From: Paraglomus occultum
Taxonomy: Eukaryota; Glomeromycota; Glomeromycetes; Paraglomerales; Paraglomeraceae
Direction of reading: 5' to 3'
Assembly: GCA_910592205.1 (NCBI GenBank)
Contig: CAJVPJ010000346.1
Coordinates: 1-27,752, forward strand
DNA: 27,752 nucleotides
The position numbers and the translations under genes were made by a program. Within the stretch, counting starts at the first letter, position 1. Every line of letters begins with the position of its first letter. Of the stretch, positions 22,933 to 27,752 are shown piece after piece. A model generated the notes under the pieces. The model made no database searches. It had not been told where the DNA came from and worked only from the letters and a program-made list of their open reading frames with translations.

Positions 22933-23446
22933 AAAGGCACGGGGAAGTCATATATGATTTGTTATAACGAGGAATTCGGTAAAACAAACACTCTCTTTGT
23001 AACGAAGTCTAGCCTAAAATCAAGTAATATTCGGTATATCGAAGCTTTCGTAAGCAATATTTATTAGTTGCAAAATATACAGGGAGACAAATCTATTCTA
23101 GATTGCTTTTTGCTTGTAACATTATGTAATTCCACCTTCCTTTTCAATGAACGAAAGACTTTTGAGCTCATTCTAAATTAAATTCTTTCTTTTCTATCAT
23201 GGCTTGACAATTACTTATTACTTTTTGAACTAGTTTTAAAGCGGTTATGGTATCTTTATTCAAGACAGTGGAAGACATGGCGACCATATCGTTGTTTATG
23301 ATAATGAATCGTTTGTATCACGTGATAGTACAATACACAAAAATCCTGCAACCGAACTTCGGTAACGGAATAACGAGGTTTACTATTAAAATTCGTAATA
23401 AAGATCAAATTTAAATATTAAAAAAAGGGAAAGTAACACTTGCTTC

Positions 23447-23498
23447 GGTATAACAAAAATTCGTTATAACGCATTTCGTTATAACGGGGTCCGATCTG
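23447..23498 (-). repeat. Internal pogo-like end with CGTTATAACG subrepeats
   Basis: TTCGTTATAACG is repeated twice and followed by GGGGTCCGATCTGG. In reverse complement this resembles the left terminus (ACCCCGTTATA), with a small indel near the tip. There is no clean TA on its outer side. It may be the right end of a shorter element. Confidence 0.55.
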
Positions 23499-23578
23499 GC
23501 AAAGAGATGTATTGCAATCTCAACAATATAGTGTTCTTTTATTAACGCGAGATTTCTTCTTGAGACGGCGACTAGCCC

Positions 23579-23767
23579 TTATGGATCCACTTCATCCATG
23601 GCCTTAAGTTGGGCCATTAAAAAGATATTTTGTTCTGCTTTGGAAAGAGCTTGAAAAGCTTCGCGCATCTCAGCGAATGCTTCCATGGGGACTTTGGAAG
23701 AACAATTACAACTACAACCTACTTTCAAGTAATCAATTGCTTTTTCGTATTCAGTTACCATAAACAT
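23579..23767 (-). pseudogene. Cys-rich fragment (62 codons) inside the pogo-type element
   Basis: The frame contains VGCSCNCSSK followed by an amphipathic helical stretch (AFAEMREAFQALSKAEQNIF) and LMAQLKAMDEVDP. A C-x-C-x-C cluster before an E/R-rich helix with an F-x-x-L-S-K pattern looks like a transposon-associated zinc-binding module, but I cannot name the family. A separate minus frame upstream (to 23963) reads ILCSQIPSDYSVTPSASAKI and may be its continuation after a frame break. It runs opposite to the transposase C-terminus, so it may belong to a different, nested element. Confidence 0.4.
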
Positions 23768-24144
23768 GTAATAATTTTATATGTGCAGTTTGTTTAGTTT
23801 GTAAAATTTCTTCTATATAGTGTATTAAAAACATTGTCTCTAGGACAATTTTTGCAGAAGCGGAAGGTGTAACTGAATAATCAGAAGGAATTTGGGAGCA
23901 TAGGATGACGCGTGTTTTGTGGCTCAAGGGTATCACGTGGTTTGCTCGCCACGATGCGCACATTTGAAACCTAACGCGCTCGCTGAATACGTATTTACAC
24001 TGCTTTCACCTCGGCGTTTTCATTGTTTTTGGCACAAACCTTCACTTTGTCCAACGGTTCTTCTAACCAGAAGAGCTACGCTGCAATTTTGAAAGATGAA
24101 TTTAAGATGAGAATTTTTTTTCTCTAACTAGGGAGCACTGGCTT

Positions 24145-24271
24145 GCAGCTAGCCACGGGACTCCGTCTCCGCTGCAATCCAACCCTGTCTCGGTTGGACA
24201 TCGTCACTGTAGCTAGCCACGGTACTCCGTCTACTTAGTGGTTAAGGACTCCGTCTCCGCTGCAGTCCGAC
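24145..24271 (+). repeat. GC-richer local repeat cluster (GTAGCTAGCCACGG / ACTCCGTCTCCGCTGCA units)
   Basis: GCTAGCCACGG(G/T)ACTCCGTCT occurs at about 24148 and 24211. ACTCCGTCTCCGCTGCA(A/G)TCC occurs at about 24160 and 24248. A 7-bp-stem hairpin TCCAACC...GGTTGGA lies between. TAGTGGTTAAGGACTCCG looks like a tRNA D-arm/A-box (as in Ser/Leu tRNAs), but there is no matching T-arm, so it is not a tRNA gene. A tRNA-derived SINE scrap is possible. Confidence 0.7.
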
Positions 24272-24776
24272 GGTGGACTTCGTGTTCTATAATGATGTTT
24301 TTGTGCTTTGATATTGCTTTGATATAACGGAAAGATTGCCGTATTTCTGCCTTTTGGGAGCCAATATTACACACAAATAAACTTAGAGCCATTGAAAGGA
24401 AGACCGCCGCCGTTAAGATTAGGACGACCCAGGTAAATATTATTTACTGATTTTAATGTGTTAACATATCGTTGTCAAATCATTGTATGCTTGATTTTTT
24501 CTCCACCCACCTTTCTATCGCTAACCGGATGCTCAAAGGTGATGAAGGAGAGTTCCAGAAAGCTCAGGCAAATGTGATATAGCTCTGCAGCATCGCCTTC
24601 ATTGTCCCCATCACAAGAAATGTCTGAACCTATACTAAAGAATGAGGTATATACATTCTTATTTCTATTGTGTGATTTTCACACATGCATAATTCTAATG
24701 TTTTTGATTTCAGATGCAAGGAAATGCCTATATTATTGACAGATTTCTTATGACCCCTCCTCCCTGTTTTCATTGA

Positions 24777-24983
24777 CTAACAATTCGACCTGCTGTATTG
24801 GTTAAAGAAGTGTTAAGGGGTGTTAGTAGTGCAATAGAATTTCTATTTCTGGTAAATCCTCCCGAGGATTTTGCTTCTGATGTTAAAATGATATTAGAAT
24901 TGCGTAAAGTGCAGAGTCAATTGTGGGCTTATTATGTGTCAAAGAAGAAACAATCAACAATGGATAGTTTTATTAACTCATAA
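24777..24983 (+). pseudogene. C-terminal fragment of a pogo/Tigger-like transposase
   Basis: After an in-frame TGA the frame reads LTIRPAVLVKEVLRGVSSAI, then EFLFLVNPPEDFASDVKMIL, and ends KKKQSTMDSFINS with TAA. The final K-K-x-T-x-D-x-F pattern and the preceding 'A-(I/V)-E-F-L ... DF ... L-x-x-L' helix match the tail of Tigger/Jerky-type transposases (family knowledge). The tail lies 184 bp inside the right inverted repeat, as expected. I find no helix-turn-helix or DDE core upstream in a usable frame, so the gene is a remnant. Confidence 0.5.
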
Positions 24984-25146
24984 GTATGTGATGAAATAAA
25001 ATCCTTATTTCAAAATAAATATGATTATTATTTAATTTGTTATACCAATATAATGAGGTTTCCATAAACAATATCATTATAAAGAGGGCCTCTGATTATA
25101 CTGATAAACTCGTTATACTGATGCAAATGGCTGGTGCCACTCATAT

Positions 25147-25167
25147 CGGTATAAAGAGGTTTGACTG
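25147..25167 (-). repeat. Right terminal inverted repeat of the pogo-type element
   Basis: It reads CGGTATAAAGAGGTTTGACT then G, followed by TA. It pairs with 22912-22932. Further TTATAC(T/C)(G/A)AT subterminal copies precede it at about 25042-25125. Confidence 0.8.
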
Positions 25168-25169
25168 TA

Positions 25170-26516
25170 CTTGATCACAGGCATATACAATACATAGGAT
25201 GTATGACAATTTTACTCTTTTAATTACCTATCTCATATAGTCTCTTGTAATAAAAAAAATTCTTAAGCTTAATATATTCATTAAGAATTAGTTAACTATC
25301 ATCAGACTCCACGTCAATTTATCGTTATCATAACAGTAGTAATATTAACATGTTTAAACTGCCTCAGCGACCTGACTTACATAATATTATCTTGGAACAT
25401 TCATGTTGAACTATGCAAATTTCAATTTTAGAACTTCACTTGTCACCGAATTATTATTGGAATGTTAAATGTCAATTCTATCTGAACATTTCACATGGTA
25501 GGATGGATAGTTACGTCAACAACAAATGATCTGTTAGTGGAACTTCTGATCACAATGATGTGTGTACCTGCTATTTACATGCTGTTCATAGGTTCTGAAG
25601 GTCTCATCGTGAAAAGGAACAGGGATCTAAAGTGATGCATGTAGGTAATAAGAGCTCATTGAATGTGTGGGTGATATGTGGTTATAACCAAGAATTTTTT
25701 GTCTGCCATCATTATCTATTATTCTTTGGAGGTATGTATTGAGACATTTGTTCTACATTGTCAGTGGGAAATGAGATCGCACTATTGATTGCTTGTATGT
25801 ATAGATGTTTGGAGAGGGCAATTTGTAAGAGGGTATTAGTACACTATTGTCTAAAAATTTAAGCAGTTTGTGTCTTGATATCTTCATTCTTACCTCGAGA
25901 ACTTATACCATGTACTCTCTACAAGACATGGTAATGCAATTGTACATTGACGTCTTATGCGACTGGTGAGGACTCTACGTATGAAAATGTAGTGGCATCA
26001 GTTACGAAGAAGAATAAAACTTACTGGTATGTATTTAGTTTGCTGGGATGACATGTGCGTTTACAGTTAAAAGTAGAAGGATGATGAGTTCTGGATAATT
26101 ATTTATGGTGTTATCTTCACGTTGCTGTATCCAAATCTTTTGCAGAGAAATCTATCCAACATTTCTCCTTATTACCAAACGCTTGAGAACAAGCCTGCAA
26201 AAAAGTTAATGGCGCTATTGCAGATGCGCATATACAGATTCATTGTATTATTGACAAGATTCTCATTAAGGGGGGGGACGGATGTACTTCCATTAATTTA
26301 TTGGCAATGAAATTACTGATGCTCCCGTGTTTATTATAGGAATTTAAACATCTCGTTAATTGAACAAAGTAATATTCTATAAGGCATCATTGTGATGCTA
26401 TTATTGCCATTTTTATTAACATTGTATATGTACTTTTCCTAGGATTCAAACTAGCTGTGTATTGGCTTTGTTGGTACCTGTAATAAATCAAAACTCACAG
26501 CATTTACGCATGTAAT
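25170..26516. other. Intergenic sequence, no gene recognised
   Basis: There are only short open frames, the longest about 62 codons (26122-26310, no ATG start). A TTTTGCAG acceptor-like site near 26140 could precede an exon, but the downstream frames give no recognisable product. Confidence 0.45.
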
Positions 26517-26760
26517 TATATGAGCATTGGATTCTTGGTTGTGGGCTATTAGTGATCGATGATGAAAATTGATTTCGCGTGTTCGAAGAATCAAGCCAGC
26601 TGTTCATGCATATTCAAATTGTACTTAATATTCTACCTCAATTTTTCACACACACATTGGCAACAGTTACCTTTAATATGTGTAGATTATATGAGTGTTG
26701 GATTCTTGGGTGTGGGTTATTTAGTGATTGACAATGAAAATTGATTTCGCATGTTCGAAG
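26517..26760 (+). repeat. Diverged direct repeat of about 75 bp, copies 170 bp apart
   Basis: Copy 1 (about 26517-26588) and copy 2 (about 26687-26760) share TTGGATTCTTGG(T/G)TGTGGG, then TTAGTGAT, then ATGAAAATTGATTTCGC and GTTCGAAG with scattered substitutions. The end of copy 2 contains the ATG (26751) of the downstream ORF; the homologous position in copy 1 is GTG. The leader and start region of the ORF have thus been duplicated. Confidence 0.85.
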
Positions 26761-27191
26761 TAGATGTGCATTTACATGCAGAATTCGATAGGCAACACCA
26801 AGTACCAAATGTATTATCTATTCAATACCCAGAAACTCCAGCACAAACACCGCTTTCACCATTTCAACACGCTCTTAGTTTAGGAGGACGATTATTTCAT
26901 AGAGCTGAAGGATTATTTACAGAAACTGTACAAGAATTAGAAGAAGGCTTAGTTGTACGCACACACGACTCTTTTGGACCTGACGATCCAAACTCTCCAT
27001 TACAAGCGCTTACAGCAGAAGAACGTAACATCGCGTACCAAGCTGCATTAGGAAGTCCAGCCCCTAGCGAACCTAATGACGAACATAATGCAGGAAGCAA
27101 AGGAGAAACAGTAGTACAATATCCTGAATTTGAAATTGACAATCAGTACTTCGAACAAGAAGAGTCCCCATATCCACAAGACTGTTCTTAA
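26751..27191 (+). CDS. Acidic protein of unknown function, 146 residues (upstream ORF of an overlapping pair)
   Basis: I do not recognise the family. From ATG 26751 (MFEVDVHLHAEFD) the frame is open for 146 codons to TAA 27189-27191. It is Glu/Asp/Pro-rich, with a helical segment GGRLFHRAEGLFTETVQELE (about residues 45-64) and a THDSFGPDDPNSPLQAL stretch, then an acidic Pro-containing tail. Codon composition is less AT-biased than the surrounding spacer, as expected for real coding sequence. It overlaps a second frame, offset by +1, by about 60 nt. Such a pair could be one gene broken by a frameshift, one joined by +1 ribosomal frameshifting, or two exons of a spliced gene. A repetitive-element ORF of the host genome is likely. 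Confidence 0.55.
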   Translation: MFEVDVHLHAEFDRQHQVPNVLSIQYPETPAQTPLSPFQHALSLGGRLFHRAEGLFTETVQELEEGLVVRTHDSFGPDDPNSPLQALTAEERNIAYQAALGSPAPSEPNDEHNAGSKGETVVQYPEFEIDNQYFEQEESPYPQDCS

Positions 27192-27462
27192 AACAAGTCA
27201 GGTATATTCCAGACAAGTCACAAGTAAGGTGTATAGAAAACGAAGAAAAGAGAAAAAGGAGGAGAAGGAAGAAAAGTGGAGGGAGATATGGGGAGAAGTA
27301 AGAAAAGAAATAGAACAAGAGTTAGCAAGTAATAGGAAATTATCAAAAGAAATGTATTATATAATAGGAGAGATGTTAGAAAAATATCCAAAAGGGAAGA
27401 AAGACCTGTCCAGACAAAGATATAGGACAGCGACAAGAATGTATTCAATGTACAGTGTGTAA
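27130..27462 (+). CDS. Basic, Lys/Glu-rich protein segment, downstream overlapping ORF
   Basis: I do not recognise the family. The frame is open to TAA-equivalent TAA/TGA at 27460-27462 and overlaps the upstream ORF in the +1 frame; it has no ATG of its own near the start. It encodes a strongly charged region (KRRKEKKEEKEEKWREIWGE, coiled-coil-like) and then EMYYIIGEMLEKYPKGKKDL followed by SRQRYRTATRMYSMYS, which looks like a compact helical domain. The join to the upstream acidic ORF could be translational or by splicing; no good GT-AG pair is obvious in the overlap. It is more likely the C-terminal half of the same product than an independent gene. Confidence 0.45.
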   Translation: MKLTISTSNKKSPHIHKTVLKTSQVYSRQVTSKVYRKRRKEKKEEKEEKWREIWGEVRKEIEQELASNRKLSKEMYYIIGEMLEKYPKGKKDLSRQRYRTATRMYSMYSV

Positions 27463-27632
27463 TGAAAATAATTGCCTTCGTATAATTGAAATTAGTTTGC
27501 AAATAAACAAAGCAATGCATTGTTTATTGTAAACGCGTCTTTATTTTTAATTAGTTACCATTTCGGTAAACGTGTTTAATTAATATAAATTTTAGAACAA
27601 CCCATTGTTTACTCTTCCACCCTTTTGCAATC
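27463..27632. other. Short spacer before the transposase start
   Basis: This is AT-rich. It should contain the left inverted repeat of the element whose transposase begins at 27633, but the partner end is outside the window, so the repeat cannot be identified. Confidence 0.35.
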
Positions 27633-27752
27633 ATGGTCAACTCTCATTTAGAGGCACAGTGGCAAACAATTCTCTATTATTGGCTTAGCGGCGTCAAATC
27701 TCCAAAGGAAATACATCAAAGAACTAACATTTCTCTTCGCACTGTCACATAT
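27633..27752 (+). CDS. Start of a Tc1/IS630-like transposase (truncated by window edge)
   Basis: From ATG 27633 the frame stays open to the last base (40 codons). It contains WLSGVKSPKEIHQRTNISLR then TVTY, the pattern of a helix-turn-helix: turn residues after a short helix, then a recognition helix with S-x-R-T-V. This is the usual N-terminal DNA-binding module of Tc1/mariner and IS630-type transposases. The catalytic DDE/D domain would lie beyond the window, so intactness cannot be judged. Confidence 0.6.
   Translation, partial: MVNSHLEAQWQTILYYWLSGVKSPKEIHQRTNISLRTVTY

Larger units (their letters stand above)
22912..25167 (+). mobile_element. pogo/Tigger-type DNA transposon, degenerate and probably nested (2256 bp)
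   Basis: The left end CAGTCGAACCCCGTTATACC and the reverse complement of the right end CAGTCAAACCTCTTTATACC agree in 17 of 20 positions. Both ends are flanked by TA (22910-22911, 25168-25169). CAGT...TTATA termini and TA duplication are hallmarks of the pogo/Tigger group. Near the right end a plus-strand frame matches the C-terminus of such transposases. GTTATAACG-type subterminal repeats also occur internally at 23461-23492, so a shorter element (about 22912-23498) may be embedded, or two elements may be juxtaposed. No intact DDE transposase is visible, so the element looks non-autonomous today. Confidence 0.65.

Noticed and set aside
22813-23067. 84-codon plus-strand ORF
   Set aside because: It runs through the hairpin and the left inverted repeat of the pogo-type element; its content is translated repeat, not a protein.
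24235-24275. tRNA gene suggested by TAGTGGTTAAGG
   Set aside because: No T-arm (GGTTCGA-type) and no acceptor stem at the proper distance; at best a tRNA-derived fragment.
27073-27520. Minus-strand ORFs (81 and 100 codons) rich in Phe/Leu/Ser
   Set aside because: They mirror the purine-rich Lys/Glu coding region on the plus strand; hydrophobicity is a reverse-complement artefact.

Overview
This is an AT-rich eukaryotic window. Its genes are interrupted by short GT-AG introns of about 60-110 bp, and transposon debris lies between them. The protein families and intron density suggest an early-diverging fungus; a mucoromycete or arbuscular-mycorrhizal (Glomeromycotina-like) genome would fit. 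That placement is an inference from style and families, not proven by the sequence.

Two complete genes dominate, both on the minus strand. (1) Positions 5199-8397 encode a 714-residue AGC-type Ser/Thr kinase of the YANK/STK32 class in seven exons. It has a MGAGCCK lipidation-type N-terminus, a DFN instead of DFG motif, and a long Ser/Pro-rich tail. (2) Positions 13200-19472 encode a 1398-residue full-length ABCC/MRP-type ABC exporter (TMD1-NBD1-TMD2-NBD2, no TMD0) in 22 exons. Its first nucleotide-binding domain departs from consensus at four loops. Both models were assembled exon by exon; phases agree throughout and every junction used is GT-AG.

The flanks hold few genes. Positions 1-5198 show no convincing gene, only simple repeats, including a G-rich tandem and (ACGT)5. 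Positions 8398-13199 hold a 198-bp TA-flanked miniature inverted-repeat element (12227-12424) and one ambiguous small ORF cluster. Positions 19473-21156 hold a 91-bp tandem duplication and microsatellites.

The right-hand third (21.1-27.8 kb) is a mosaic of mobile-element-like pieces: a small spliced gene of unknown function (21157-21878), a fragment resembling a DUF223/RPA-like OB domain, a perfect 18-bp-arm hairpin, a pogo/Tigger-type element with TA target duplication (22912-25167), a pair of overlapping ORFs offset by +1 (26751-27462) behind a duplicated leader, and the start of a Tc1/IS630-like transposase cut by the window edge.

The kinase and the transporter do not form an obvious pathway; they share only strand and neighbourhood. 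The most unusual items are the altered NBD1 of the transporter, the overlapping ORF pair with its duplicated leader, and the nested or composite structure of the pogo-type element.
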